Assembly: GCF_030209375.1 (NCBI RefSeq)
Contig: NZ_JARVSC010000001.1
Coordinates: 186,001-250,000, forward strand
Origin: Plantibacter sp. ME-Dv--P-122b
Lineage (GTDB): Bacteria; Actinomycetota; Actinomycetes; Actinomycetales; Microbacteriaceae
Direction of reading: 5' to 3'
DNA: 64,000 bases
Notes under the pieces: generated by a model
The model's input: only the letters and a program-made list of their open reading frames with translations
Databases searched by the model: none
Told to the model about the DNA's origin: nothing
Shown: positions 1-8,394 of the stretch, piece after piece
How positions within the stretch are numbered: position 1 is the first letter of the stretch
Layout of the letters: every line of letters starts with the position of its first letter
Position numbers and translations under genes: made by a program

Positions 1-1043
1 CCGAGGCGGGTCGCGTCCTGACCGACGAGGTCGTAGAGGAAACGCTCGAAGTTCGACGCCTTCGAGATGTCCATGCTCGGGCTGGAGGTGTGGTGCGTCT
101 CGGCCGCCGAGCGCGGGCGGTACACGCCCGTGCGGAAGAACTCGTCGAGGACGTCGTTCTCGTTCGTCGCGACGACGAGCTGGTCGATCGGGAGGCCCAT
201 GGAGCGGGCGATGTGCCCGGCGCAGACGTTGCCGAAGTTGCCGGACGGCACCGAGAACGACACCTTCTGGCCCGGGCCGTCGGTTGCGAGCAGCCAACCG
301 TGCACGTAGTACACGACCTGCGCGACGACGCGGGCCCAGTTGATCGAGTTGACCGTACCGACGGCGTGCAGCGCCTTGAACGGAGCGTCCTTCGAGACGG
401 CCTTCACGATGTCCTGGCAGTCGTCGAAGTTGCCCTCGACGGCGAGGTTCACGATGTTGTCGTCCTGGAGGCTGAACATCTGCGCGCGCTGGAAGCTGCT
501 CATGCGGCCGTGCGGGCTCAGCATGATGACGCGGATACCGGCCTTGCCGCGCATGGCGTGCTCGGCCGCGCTCCCGGTGTCGCCGGAGGTCGCGCCGAGG
601 ATGTTGAGCTCGTCGCCGCTCTTCGCGAGCGTGTACTCGAAGAGGTTGCCGAGCAGCTGCATCGCCATGTCCTTGAAGGCGAGCGTCGGGCCGTTCGAGA
701 GGCCGAGGAGCTGCAGCTCGGTGCCGCCCTCCTCGCCGAGGGTGCGCAGCGGGGTGATGAGTGAGGCGTCGTCGCCGGCGCGACCGTTCGAGTACACCTT
801 GGCCGTGTAGGTGCGACGGGTGATGTCCTGGAGGTCGGCTGCGGGGATGTCGTCGGCGAACTTCGATAGCACGGCGAACGCGAGGTCGGCGTACGACAGC
901 TCCCGCCACGACTCGAGCTCGTCAGCGGTGAGCTGCGGGTATTCGGCCGGGAGGTAGAGGCCGCCGTCCGGGGCGAGCCCGCCGAGGAGGATGTCCGAGA
1001 AGTGCTGGGGCAGGTCGTGGCCCCGCGTCGACTGATAGTGCAT
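1..1043 (-). CDS. thrC: Threonine synthase (3' part outside the window)
   Basis: Converts O-phospho-L-homoserine to L-threonine with PLP, the last step of threonine synthesis in the cytoplasm. About 347 N-terminal residues are present and the frame is still open at the window edge. The protein starts MHYQSTRG, as usual for the longer E. coli/yeast-type enzymes. The PLP lysine is about residue 124 in GPTLAFKDMAMQ, followed by the cofactor-phosphate loop GATSGDTGSAAEHA and later SVPSGNFGNVCAGH. The start is the ATG at 1043, with GAGAGAG just upstream. The next gene on the same strand is a threonine aldolase, so making and breaking threonine lie side by side, though 92 bp separate them and coupling is not evident. 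Confidence 0.95.
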   Translation of the reverse strand, partial: MHYQSTRGHDLPQHFSDILLGGLAPDGGLYLPAEYPQLTADELESWRELSYADLAFAVLSKFADDIPAADLQDITRRTYTAKVYSNGRAGDDASLITPLRTLGEEGGTELQLLGLSNGPTLAFKDMAMQLLGNLFEYTLAKSGDELNILGATSGDTGSAAEHAMRGKAGIRVIMLSPHGRMSSFQRAQMFSLQDDNIVNLAVEGNFDDCQDIVKAVSKDAPFKALHAVGTVNSINWARVVAQVVYYVHGWLLATDGPGQKVSFSVPSGNFGNVCAGHIARSMGLPIDQLVVATNENDVLDEFFRTGVYRPRSAAETHHTSSPSMDISKASNFERFLYDLVGQDATRL

Positions 1044-1135
1044 GACCGTCTCTCTCATCCGGTTGGAAGCCCGATCTCCAACCTTGCCATATCGGGGGTC
1101 GACGCGCAGAGGCCCGCCGTCATCGTGACCGGCCG

Positions 1136-2227
1136 CTATGCGCGGGCGAGCTCCTCGCGGATCGCGGCGACGAACGCGTCGATGTCGTCCTCCGTGGTGT
1201 CGAACGAGCACATCCAGCGGACCTCGCCCTTCGCCGCGTCCCAGTCGTAGAAGCGGAAGCGTTCGCGCAAGCGGTCGGGGACGCCCGCGGGCAGGGTCGC
1301 GAACACCGCGTTGGCCTGGGTCGGCTGGCTGAAGCCGAGCCCCGGTGCCTCCCCGGCGGCGATGAGGGCCTCGAGGGAGGTGCGGAGGCGCGCGGCCATC
1401 GCGTTCGCGTGGGTCGCGGAGCGGAGCCAGAGCCCGTCGCCACCGTCGGCCGCCGGCTCGAGCAGGGCGATGAGCTGCGCCGCACCGAAGCGCATCTTGG
1501 ACGCCAGCTGCATGTTGAGCTTCCGCAGGTAGACGAGGCCCTCCGACGCCGACGGCTCGAGGACGACGATGGCCTCGCCGAACATGAGTCCGTTCTTCGT
1601 CCCACCGAAGGAGAGCACGTCGACGCCGGCATCGGCGGTGAACGCGCGCAGCGGGACGCCGAGGGCTGCGGCGGCGTTGGCGATGCGGGCACCGTCGAGG
1701 TGGAGCTTCATGCCGTGACCGTGCGCGTGGTCGGCGATCGCACGGATCTCCTCGGGCGTGTACAGCGTGCCGAGCTCGGTGGTCTGCGTGATCGAGACGA
1801 CGAGCGGCTGTGCACGGTGCTCGTCGCCCCAGCCCCACGCCTCGCGGTCGATGAGGTCGGGCGTGAGCTTGCCGTCGGGGGCGTCGACCGTCAGGAGCTT
1901 GATGCCACCGACCCGCTCCGGCGCGCCGCCCTCGTCGGAGTTGATGTGCGCGGTCGACGCCGAGATGACGGCACCCCAGCGCGGGAGCATGGACTGCAGA
2001 CCGACGACGTTCGCACCGGTGCCGTTGAAGACGGGGAACACGGCGACGTCGCGGCCGAAGTGGTCCGCGAAGACCTCGTGCAGCCGACGGGTGTAGTCGT
2101 CCTCGCCGTACGCGATCTGGTGGCCGCCGTTGGCCGCCGCGAGGGCGTCGAGGATCTCGGGGTGGACGCCGGAGTAGTTGTCGGAGGCGAAGCCGCGGAT
2201 GCTGATGTCATGCAGAGAGTCGGTCAC
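1136..2227 (-). CDS. Low-specificity L-threonine aldolase / beta-eliminating lyase
   Basis: PLP-dependent fold-type I enzyme of about 363 residues that should split L-threonine or L-allo-threonine into glycine and acetaldehyde. Family landmarks are FASDNYSGVHPEIL near the N-terminus, FNGTGANVVGL in the cofactor pocket, LHLDGARIANAAAALG, and the Schiff-base lysine in SFGGTKNGLMFGEA. I chose the GTG at 2227 because GAGGATGGA lies 5-7 bp upstream and conserved sequence begins at once; a longer open frame to 2314 reads through non-conserved sequence into the repeat at 2309. Length agrees with the family (about 340-370). The gene follows thrC on the same strand. Confidence 0.9.
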   Translation of the reverse strand: MTDSLHDISIRGFASDNYSGVHPEILDALAAANGGHQIAYGEDDYTRRLHEVFADHFGRDVAVFPVFNGTGANVVGLQSMLPRWGAVISASTAHINSDEGGAPERVGGIKLLTVDAPDGKLTPDLIDREAWGWGDEHRAQPLVVSITQTTELGTLYTPEEIRAIADHAHGHGMKLHLDGARIANAAAALGVPLRAFTADAGVDVLSFGGTKNGLMFGEAIVVLEPSASEGLVYLRKLNMQLASKMRFGAAQLIALLEPAADGGDGLWLRSATHANAMAARLRTSLEALIAAGEAPGLGFSQPTQANAVFATLPAGVPDRLRERFRFYDWDAAKGEVRWMCSFDTTEDDIDAFVAAIREELARA

Positions 2228-2308
2228 TGATCCATCCTCGCGCATGCCACACGCAGCTTCCGTGCATCGCGGGCCGACTTCCTGCGTGCTCGGGTCGCCG
2301 TCGGGCAT

Positions 2309-2394
2309 GTTCACAATTCAGGAGCGCCCGGGCGTGGCGCCCCCGCGCCGTGCGTGTCGGCGGGGACGCGCCGAGGCGCTCCTGAATTGTGAAC
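2309..2394. repeat. 86-bp palindromic intergenic element A
   Basis: Perfect 20-bp terminal inverted repeat: GTTCACAATTCAGGAGCGCC at 2309-2328 and its complement at 2375-2394, enclosing 46 bp. The element at 21908-21993 has exactly the same length and related ends, and 31127-31208 shares internal sequence. It lies between the aldolase start and the 3' end of the acidic protein gene. It could fold as a long hairpin; no coding capacity. Confidence 0.8.
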
Positions 2395-2406
2395 CGAGAG
2401 ACGGGG

Positions 2407-2844
2407 TCAGTCGGCGGCGTGACGGGGGCCGTCGGAGGAGGGGACGACCTCCTCGGGCACGGCGTCGATCGCCGCGTCGACGTCGGCGTGCGCCCCGGGC
2501 TCCGGCTCCGCGTCAGGGGTCTCCTGCGCGAGCGCGTGCTCGTAGGCGAGCGCGTGCACGGCGATCGAGGAGGCGACTGCGGCCTGCTGCTCGTCCTCGG
2601 CGGAGGGCTCAGCCGGCTGTTCGGCCGCCAGCGCGGCGGCCTGCTCGGGCGTCAGCCGGGCGTCCTGGTCCTCCTCGTCCTCATCCACGAGGTCGAGCAC
2701 GATGGGCTCGTCGCCGTAGATGTCGCCGGCCGGATCGCCCGCGAGCGGGGCCGGCGCGGGGAGGCGCTGCTCGGCGTCGAGGAACTGCTTGGCCTCGAAG
2801 GCACCCGGGTTGAAGACCTCGTCGATCCCGCCGAGCCCGCTCAT
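2407..2844 (-). CDS. Acidic hypothetical protein in an ABC-exporter operon
   Basis: A 145-residue protein beginning MSGLGGIDEVFNPGAFEAKQ. It is rich in Glu, Asp, Ala and Pro, with runs such as DLVDEDEEDQ and EEVVPSSDG, and has no membrane segment, signal peptide or recognised domain. Much of it is probably disordered. The ATG at 2844 overlaps the stop of the upstream ABC permease by 4 bp (ATGA), so it is very likely translated as third gene of that operon. Its role is unknown; an accessory role for the transporter is only a guess from position. Confidence 0.65.
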   Translation of the reverse strand: MSGLGGIDEVFNPGAFEAKQFLDAEQRLPAPAPLAGDPAGDIYGDEPIVLDLVDEDEEDQDARLTPEQAAALAAEQPAEPSAEDEQQAAVASSIAVHALAYEHALAQETPDAEPEPGAHADVDAAIDAVPEEVVPSSDGPRHAAD

Positions 2845-3992
2845 GCCTTGAGCGCTTCCGAAAGCTTGACCCGGCCACCCATTTTCAGCAGCGAGTTCTC
2901 GTAGATCCGCGAGCCGACGAGGATGACGAGCGCCGCCGTGACCGCGAGGATCAGCAGGGACAGGATCGGCTCCCACCACTGCGCCGACCCGACGAAGAGA
3001 CGGACGGGCATGCCCACGGCTGCCGAGAACGGCACGTAGGACATGATCGTCATCACCACCGGGTTGTCGTTGAAGAAGATGACGGCGAAGTACGGGATCA
3101 TGATCAGCATCGTAATCGGGGTCGTCGTCGATCCGATGTCCTCTTGACGTGAGACCAGCGATCCGGCGGCGGCGAACAGCGCGGCCAGCAGGATGAAGCC
3201 GAGCACGAAGAACACCACGAACCAGACGACCGGGGTCCCGAGGCCGGCGAGCAGCTCCGTCTGGCCCGTCACCGTCAGTCCGATCACGGACAGGGCCGCG
3301 ATCGCCAGGATCTGCCCGAACGCCAGGATGCTGTTGCCGAGCACCTTGCCGGCGAGGAGCGCCTTCACGGGGATGGCCGACATCAGGATCTCGACGACGC
3401 GGGTCTGCTTCTCCTCGACGACGCTCTGCGCGATCGACGCCCCGAAGGTGGTGGCGGAGACGAAGAACACGAGGCCGAACCCGAGCGACACGATGTAGAG
3501 CAGGAAGCCGGCGGAGCCGTCGGCGTCGGGATCGAGGATGGTGACCTGTGGCTGCGCGCTCAGTTGCATGATGAGCGTGTTGGAGGCCTCGGAGTCGAAG
3601 ATGACCTGGACGCCGGTGGGGTTGTCGTCGGTGGCCGGTGCGATCGCCGCCTCGACGTCGCCCGACTTCACGAGGGCTTCAGCGGCGGCGACGTCTGCCG
3701 CCTCGGTCACGTCGAAGGTCTTGCCGTCGACGAGTCCCGCACCCGCGTTCCCGACGACCGCGACCTTCGTGGTCTCCGACGCGGTGTTCTTCGCGAGGAA
3801 CCCACCGACGACGATGCCGGCGAGGATCACGAGGAGCAGGATGCCCGTCGAGATGAGGAAGGTCTTGCTGCGCAGACGCATCTTGACCTCGCGCTCGGCG
3901 ACGAGACCGATGCTCTGCACGAGGCTGGGGGAGGCCGGGCCGGAGCGACGACGACCGGCGGGCTGGATCGGGGACGCGGTTGCCGTGGTCAC
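2841..3992 (-). CDS. ABC-2 family transporter permease (NatB-like)
   Basis: Membrane subunit of 383 residues of an ABC exporter. A hydrophobic segment near residues 45-68 follows the basic stretch REVKMRLRSKTF, then comes an extracytoplasmic domain of about 110 residues, then five or six hydrophobic segments to the C-terminus, the usual layout of the ABC-2_membrane_3/NatB group. The motif EEKQTRVVEILMSAIPVKAL, typical of these permeases, lies between the domain and the later helices. The start is a GTG at 3992 overlapping the ATPase stop (GTGA). It should pair with that ATPase. The substrate cannot be deduced; relatives export sodium, drugs or peptides. Confidence 0.88.
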   Translation of the reverse strand: MTTATASPIQPAGRRRSGPASPSLVQSIGLVAEREVKMRLRSKTFLISTGILLLVILAGIVVGGFLAKNTASETTKVAVVGNAGAGLVDGKTFDVTEAADVAAAEALVKSGDVEAAIAPATDDNPTGVQVIFDSEASNTLIMQLSAQPQVTILDPDADGSAGFLLYIVSLGFGLVFFVSATTFGASIAQSVVEEKQTRVVEILMSAIPVKALLAGKVLGNSILAFGQILAIAALSVIGLTVTGQTELLAGLGTPVVWFVVFFVLGFILLAALFAAAGSLVSRQEDIGSTTTPITMLIMIPYFAVIFFNDNPVVMTIMSYVPFSAAVGMPVRLFVGSAQWWEPILSLLILAVTAALVILVGSRIYENSLLKMGGRVKLSEALKA

Positions 3993-4873
3993 TGGATGAC
4001 CTCCTTGAAGATCTGGGCGAGGGTGGGTCGGAGGGGGGCGAAGCTCGTGACGTCGCCGTGGGTCAGTGCCTCACGGAGCACGGCCTGCGCCGCCTGGGCG
4101 TCATCGGCGTCGAAGAGGGCGTAGCCGCCGTCGAAGTCGACGACGGAGATCCCCGGACGCTCGCGCAGCCAGCCGGTGTCGGCCGCGGTGAGCAACTCGT
4201 AGCGGTTTCCGGAGTGGGCTTCGCGGAGGGACTCGCGCGAACCGGAGGCGCGGATCCTGCCGCCGGCGATGATCACGAGGTCGTCGCAGAGGCGCTCCAC
4301 GATGTCGAGCTGGTGACTCGAGAACAGGACGGGGGAGCCGTTCGCAGCGAACTCGCCGAGGACGCCGACGACCACGTCGACCGCCATCGGGTCGAGGCCC
4401 GAGAACGGCTCGTCGAGGACGAGGACGTCGGGGTCGTGGACGAGCGCCGCGGCGATCTGCGCGCGCTGCTGGTTGCCGAGCGACAGGCTCTCGAGCGCGT
4501 CGTTCCGGCGCTCGCCGAGGCCGAGGCGCTCGAGCAGCTCGCCGGCGTTGCGCTTGGCGGCGTGGGTCGTGAACCCGTGGAGGCGGGCCAGGTAGACGAG
4601 CTGTTCCTCGACCCGCATCTTCGGGTAGAGGCCGCGCTCCTCCGGCATGTAGCCGAACCGGCGGCGATCCTCCGGGGTGAGCGGGGTGCCGTCGAGGGTG
4701 ACGGTTCCGGCGTTCGCGGCGAGGACACCGAGCAGGATGCGCATCGTCGTCGTCTTGCCGGCGCCGTTCCCGCCGACGAACCCCGTCATACGGCCGGGGG
4801 CGACCTGGAAGCTGACGTCGTCGAGCACCTTCCGCTCGCCGTACGACTTGTCGATGTGGCTGAGTTCGAGCAT
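3989..4873 (-). CDS. ABC exporter ATP-binding protein
   Basis: ATPase of 294 residues that powers the adjacent permease. Walker A is GGNGAGKTT near residue 39. The signature region is LSLGNQQRAQIAAAL rather than canonical LSGGQ, a common variant in NatA/CcmA-type exporters. Walker B is VLVLDEPFSGLDP and the H-loop is SSHQ. A C-terminal extension of about 80 residues (from HSGNRYELL) matches the DUF4162-like tail of this group. The ATG at 4873 follows a strong AGGAGG; an upstream in-frame extension to 4942 is not conserved. First gene of a three-gene operon with 4-bp overlaps. Confidence 0.93.
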   Translation of the reverse strand: MLELSHIDKSYGERKVLDDVSFQVAPGRMTGFVGGNGAGKTTTMRILLGVLAANAGTVTLDGTPLTPEDRRRFGYMPEERGLYPKMRVEEQLVYLARLHGFTTHAAKRNAGELLERLGLGERRNDALESLSLGNQQRAQIAAALVHDPDVLVLDEPFSGLDPMAVDVVVGVLGEFAANGSPVLFSSHQLDIVERLCDDLVIIAGGRIRASGSRESLREAHSGNRYELLTAADTGWLRERPGISVVDFDGGYALFDADDAQAAQAVLREALTHGDVTSFAPLRPTLAQIFKEVIQ

Positions 4874-5060
4874 CGGCCGCCTCCTGTGATCTGCGTGCTG
4901 GACCGAGTGTCCGGCGTCGGGTTCTCCCGGTATGGCGATCACGCTACGCGGCGCAGTGGGCCGCCGGCATCCGCCGCAGGACGGGTTGACGCGACGACGC
5001 CCGGTCCCCTTCTCCGTCGAGTGGGGGATACCGGGCGTCGTGGACCAGCCGAGCGCTGGA

Positions 5061-6065
5061 TCAGGCGGGGCGGGACTCCGGGGAGACCGTCTTCGAGGGG
5101 TCGGTCTCGGCGACGGAGCCGATGGCCTCGTCGATGCGGGCGATGACCGCGTCGTCGAGCTTCACACCGGCCGCGGCGGCGTTCGCGGTGACCTGTTCAG
5201 GACGCGAGGCCCCGACGATCGCACCGGCGATGTTGTCGTTGTGCAGCACCCAGGCGAGCGCCAGCTGCGCCATGGTGAGGTCGAGCTCGTCGGCGATGGG
5301 CTTCAGCTGCTGGACGGCCGTGAGCACCTCGTCGTCGAGGAAGCGCTTGATGGTGTCGGCGCCGCCCTTCTCGTCGGTCGCCCGGCTGCCCTGCGGGAGC
5401 TCGGCGCCCGGCAGGTACTTGCCGCTGAGGACGCCCTGCGCCACCGGCGACCAGACGATCTGCGAGATGCCGAGTTCACGCGAGGTGGGGACGACCTCCT
5501 CCTCGATGACCCGCCACAGCATCGAGTACTGCGGCTGGTTCGAGATGAGCTGGAAGCCCAGCTCCTTCGACAGGGCGTGGCCGGCACGCAGCTGCTCGGC
5601 GTTCCACTCGCTCACGCCGATGTAGAGCGCCTTGCCCGCGCGGACGACGTCGGCGAAGGCCTGCATCGTCTCCTCGAGGGGCGTCTCGCTGTCGTAGCGG
5701 TGGGCCTGGTACAGGTCGACGTAGTCGGTGCCGAGACGCGTGAGCGAGCCGTCGATCGACTCCATGATGTGCTTGCGCGACAGCCCGACGTCGTTGTGCC
5801 CCTTCGGGCCGGTGGGCCAGTAGACCTTCGTGAAGATCTCCAGGCTCGCGCGTCGTTCGTCCTTGAGGGCGTCGCCGAGCACCTGCTCCGCCGCCGTGTT
5901 CGCGTAGGCGTCGGCGGTGTCGAAGGTGGTGATGCCGGCGTCGAGGGCGGCGCGAACGCTCGCCGTGGCGACGTCGTTCTCCACCTGCGAGGCGTGGGTC
6001 AGCCAGTTGCCGAAGATGATCTCTGAGATCTTGAGTCCGCTGTTGCCGAGGTATCGAAATTCCAT
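5061..6065 (-). CDS. Aldo/keto reductase, Kv-beta-like
   Basis: NADPH-dependent oxidoreductase of 334 residues with a TIM barrel. The catalytic tetrad is visible: Asp and Tyr in FDTADAYANTAAEQVLG, Lys in LEIFTKVYW and His in DLYQAHRYD. Cofactor residues appear in SRPEQVTANAAA near the C-terminus. The best start is the ATG at 6065 (MEFRYLGNSGLK), because TAGCGT at 6078-6073 lies 7 bp upstream as a leaderless -10; a GTG three codons earlier falls inside that hexamer. Substrate unknown; relatives detoxify aldehydes and ketones. It stands alone between the ABC operon and the two-component system. Confidence 0.92.
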   Translation of the reverse strand: MEFRYLGNSGLKISEIIFGNWLTHASQVENDVATASVRAALDAGITTFDTADAYANTAAEQVLGDALKDERRASLEIFTKVYWPTGPKGHNDVGLSRKHIMESIDGSLTRLGTDYVDLYQAHRYDSETPLEETMQAFADVVRAGKALYIGVSEWNAEQLRAGHALSKELGFQLISNQPQYSMLWRVIEEEVVPTSRELGISQIVWSPVAQGVLSGKYLPGAELPQGSRATDEKGGADTIKRFLDDEVLTAVQQLKPIADELDLTMAQLALAWVLHNDNIAGAIVGASRPEQVTANAAAAGVKLDDAVIARIDEAIGSVAETDPSKTVSPESRPA

Positions 6066-6072
6066 GGTCGTC

Positions 6073-6078
6073 ACGCTA
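6073..6078 (-). promoter_or_regulatory. -10 hexamer of the aldo/keto reductase gene
   Basis: TAGCGT, 7 bp before ATG 6065. It decides the start against a GTG that lies within the hexamer. Confidence 0.65.
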
Positions 6079-6128
6079 CTCCTCGCATCCGACCGACCGA
6101 CGGGGTTGCGCGGAGACGGAGCGAACCC

Positions 6129-6836
6129 TCAGCTGCGCGGCGACGCCAGGCCGTGCTCGTAGGTGTAGATGACCGCCTGGATGCGATCACGGAGGGCGAG
6201 CTTCTGCAGCACCTTCGAGACGTGGGACTTCACGGTCGCCTCGCCGACGAAGAGCGTGGTCGCGATCTCCTGGTTGGACAGGCCCTGAGCCACCAGCTGC
6301 AGGACCTCGCGCTCGCGCTCGGTCAGCTGCTCATAGTCGGCACCGGTCGTCGGCGAGACCGGGACGGCGGGGTCCTGCGCGGCGTCCTCGACGGCGGGAC
6401 TCTGCCGGGTGAACCCCTCGATGACCCGGCGGGTGACAGCCGGAGAGAGGAGCGCCTCGCCGCCCGCGATCACCGAGACCGCTGCGACGAGTTCCTCCGG
6501 CGAGGAGTTCTTCAACAAGAACCCGCTCGCGCCGGCACGGAGCGCCTCGGCCAGGTAGTCGTCGCGGTCGAAGGTGGTGAGGATGAGGACCGCGGCGTTG
6601 GTGTCCGGATCCGCGACGATCCGGCGGGTGGCCTCGAGGCCGTCCATGCCGGGCATCTGCACGTCCATGCAGATCACGTCCGGCGCGAGCGTCGTCGCCA
6701 GCGCGACGGCCTCGGCGCCGTCCGACGCCTCACCGACGATCTCGATCCCGGGCTGCGATCCCAGGATGATGCGGAAGCCGGCACGCAGCAGCTCCTGGTC
6801 GTCGACGAGGAGGATGCGGGTGGGCTGCTCGGTCAT
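6129..6836 (-). CDS. NarL/FixJ-type response regulator
   Basis: Two-domain DNA-binding regulator of 235 residues. The receiver domain (about 1-125) has the acidic pair in LLVDDQELLRAG, the phosphoacceptor Asp58 in VICMDVQMPGMDG, the Thr in ILTTFD and Lys in GFLLKNSSPEEL. A linker rich in Ala and Pro leads to a LuxR/GerE HTH (about 172-228) with LTEREREVLQLVAQG and SNQEIATTLFV. The start overlaps the histidine kinase stop by 4 bp (ATGA), so the pair is co-transcribed and phosphotransfer between them is expected. Regulated genes are unknown; no operator was recognised. Confidence 0.95.
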   Translation of the reverse strand: MTEQPTRILLVDDQELLRAGFRIILGSQPGIEIVGEASDGAEAVALATTLAPDVICMDVQMPGMDGLEATRRIVADPDTNAAVLILTTFDRDDYLAEALRAGASGFLLKNSSPEELVAAVSVIAGGEALLSPAVTRRVIEGFTRQSPAVEDAAQDPAVPVSPTTGADYEQLTEREREVLQLVAQGLSNQEIATTLFVGEATVKSHVSKVLQKLALRDRIQAVIYTYEHGLASPRS

Positions 6837-8236
6837 GCCTGGTCCTTCGTGGTGGTGGTCTGGGGTCGTCCCGCGGCGGAGGACGCGAAGCGGGCGTCGG
6901 CGATGGACGCGGCGACGGGCTCCATCGCCTGGTCGCCCGGCCGGCCGAGCGGGATGGCGGCCCGCACGAGGAAGCCGCCGCGGGCGCGTGCCCCGACCTC
7001 GAGGACGCCGCCGGACGACGCCACGCGCTCCCGCATCCCGATGAGTCCGAGCCCGCCGCGCCGCGCCACCGTCGGGACCGTCCCCGTGTTCGTGACCTCG
7101 AGCTCGACCGCGTCGTCCAGATAGCGGAGTCTGAGTTCGGCCGTCGCCGCGGTGCCGCCGTACTTGCGGGCGTTCGTGAGCGCCTCCTGCGCGATCCGGT
7201 ACAGGTTGAACGACACGACAGCCGGGATCGCGACCGGTGCGCCCACGAGTTCGAACCTCGTCGGCAGCCCGTTCGCCGTCGATTCATCGGCGAGCCGCCC
7301 CAGCTGGCCGACACCGACGGTCGACGGGCTGCTCTCCTCGTCGGTCGGTTCGCCGTGCGCACGCAGCGTGCCGAGCATCTTGCGCAGCTCGTCGATCGCG
7401 CTCCGAGCGCCGAGTTCGACGTTCGTGAGCGCATCCCGCGCGGCGGCAGGGTTCACCTCGAGCACGGTGCGCGCGGCTCCGGCCTGGACCCCCATGACCG
7501 AGACGTGGTGGGCGACGACGTCGTGCAGCTCGCGCGCGATCCTCACCCGCTCGAGGGCGACCGCCTGCCGGGCGGACCGGGCGCGCTCCGCCTCGAGCTC
7601 GGCGGTGCGCTGCTCGAGCGCCGCCCGTTCCCGAGAGGACTGGTACACGCGCTCGCCGAAGAAGTAGGCCGCTCCGAAGTAGAGGATGTTCGTCAGGATC
7701 TGGATGAGGATGAACGCCACGAGGGGGGAGAACAGCCCCACCCGGGAGAGGCTGGGCAGTGCGTCGGGGTCGGTCGCCTGGATGAACATGGAGATGAGCA
7801 GCCAGACGAACATGGCCACGATGATGAGTACGCGGACGAGCGCAGCGCGACGTCGGTTCGGGACCCACGCCCCGACCGTGTAGATCGCGAGGAACAGGGC
7901 GATGTTCGTGAAGAGGACCTCGGGTACGAGCACCGTGCCGCCCACGATGAACATGACGGCGACGACGATCGAGACGGAGCACGGGAAGCGGCGACGGAAC
8001 GCGAGCGGCGCGGTGATGCCGATCGCCCAGAGGACGGACGCCCACATCGGTGCGGGCTCGGGGTAGAACCCGGCGATCGTGTACAGCGTGAGGCTGAGGA
8101 GGGTGCCGACGCCGAGGGCGATGGCGAGGATGATGTCGGATCGCTGTTCCGACGGCGTCGCGGCCGGACGCCGCCACTCGGCGTCGTAGGGGTCGACCGG
8201 GCGTTCCTCCTGCTGGTCGACGGCGGGCTCGCTCAT
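6833..8236 (-). CDS. Membrane sensor histidine kinase, HisKA_3 type
   Basis: Sensor kinase of 467 residues. About five hydrophobic segments occupy residues 33-193, with no large outside domain, so the signal is probably sensed in or near the membrane. A coiled-coil stretch (about 200-230) precedes the dimerisation domain, where His238 in RIARELHDVVAHHVSV is the phosphorylation site. The C-terminal ATPase has N-box ALTNARKYG and G-box GGLGLIGMRERV. The start is the ATG at 8236; TAGCGT at 8249-8244 lies 7 bp before it, which indicates a leaderless mRNA. The kinase and following response regulator form one operon. Confidence 0.93.
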   Translation of the reverse strand: MSEPAVDQQEERPVDPYDAEWRRPAATPSEQRSDIILAIALGVGTLLSLTLYTIAGFYPEPAPMWASVLWAIGITAPLAFRRRFPCSVSIVVAVMFIVGGTVLVPEVLFTNIALFLAIYTVGAWVPNRRRAALVRVLIIVAMFVWLLISMFIQATDPDALPSLSRVGLFSPLVAFILIQILTNILYFGAAYFFGERVYQSSRERAALEQRTAELEAERARSARQAVALERVRIARELHDVVAHHVSVMGVQAGAARTVLEVNPAAARDALTNVELGARSAIDELRKMLGTLRAHGEPTDEESSPSTVGVGQLGRLADESTANGLPTRFELVGAPVAIPAVVSFNLYRIAQEALTNARKYGGTAATAELRLRYLDDAVELEVTNTGTVPTVARRGGLGLIGMRERVASSGGVLEVGARARGGFLVRAAIPLGRPGDQAMEPVAASIADARFASSAAGRPQTTTTKDQA

Positions 8237-8243
8237 GCCGTCC

Positions 8244-8249
8244 ACGCTA
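8244..8249 (-). promoter_or_regulatory. -10 hexamer of the sensor kinase gene
   Basis: TAGCGT, 7 bp before ATG 8236; supports the shorter of two possible starts. Confidence 0.6.
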
Positions 8250-8336
8250 GCGCGACGCCCCGCCGGGGACATCCGTCGAGCGACGGAGCGGAGGCTCGGA
8301 CCGGGGTGTGGCGCCGGCGGTCCGGCGTTCGAACAA

Positions 8337-8376
8337 GAGCCCGGAGCGGCACTCAGGAGAGTGCTGCTCCGGGCTC
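8337..8376 (-). terminator. Terminator hairpin of the DUF6421-like gene
   Basis: Arms 8337-8352 and 8361-8376 pair over 16 bp with one mismatch around an 8-nt loop. On the minus strand the hairpin comes just after the stop at 8395 and is followed by TTGTTC. Confidence 0.75.
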
Positions 8377-8394
8377 CTCCGCGGCACGGTCGGG

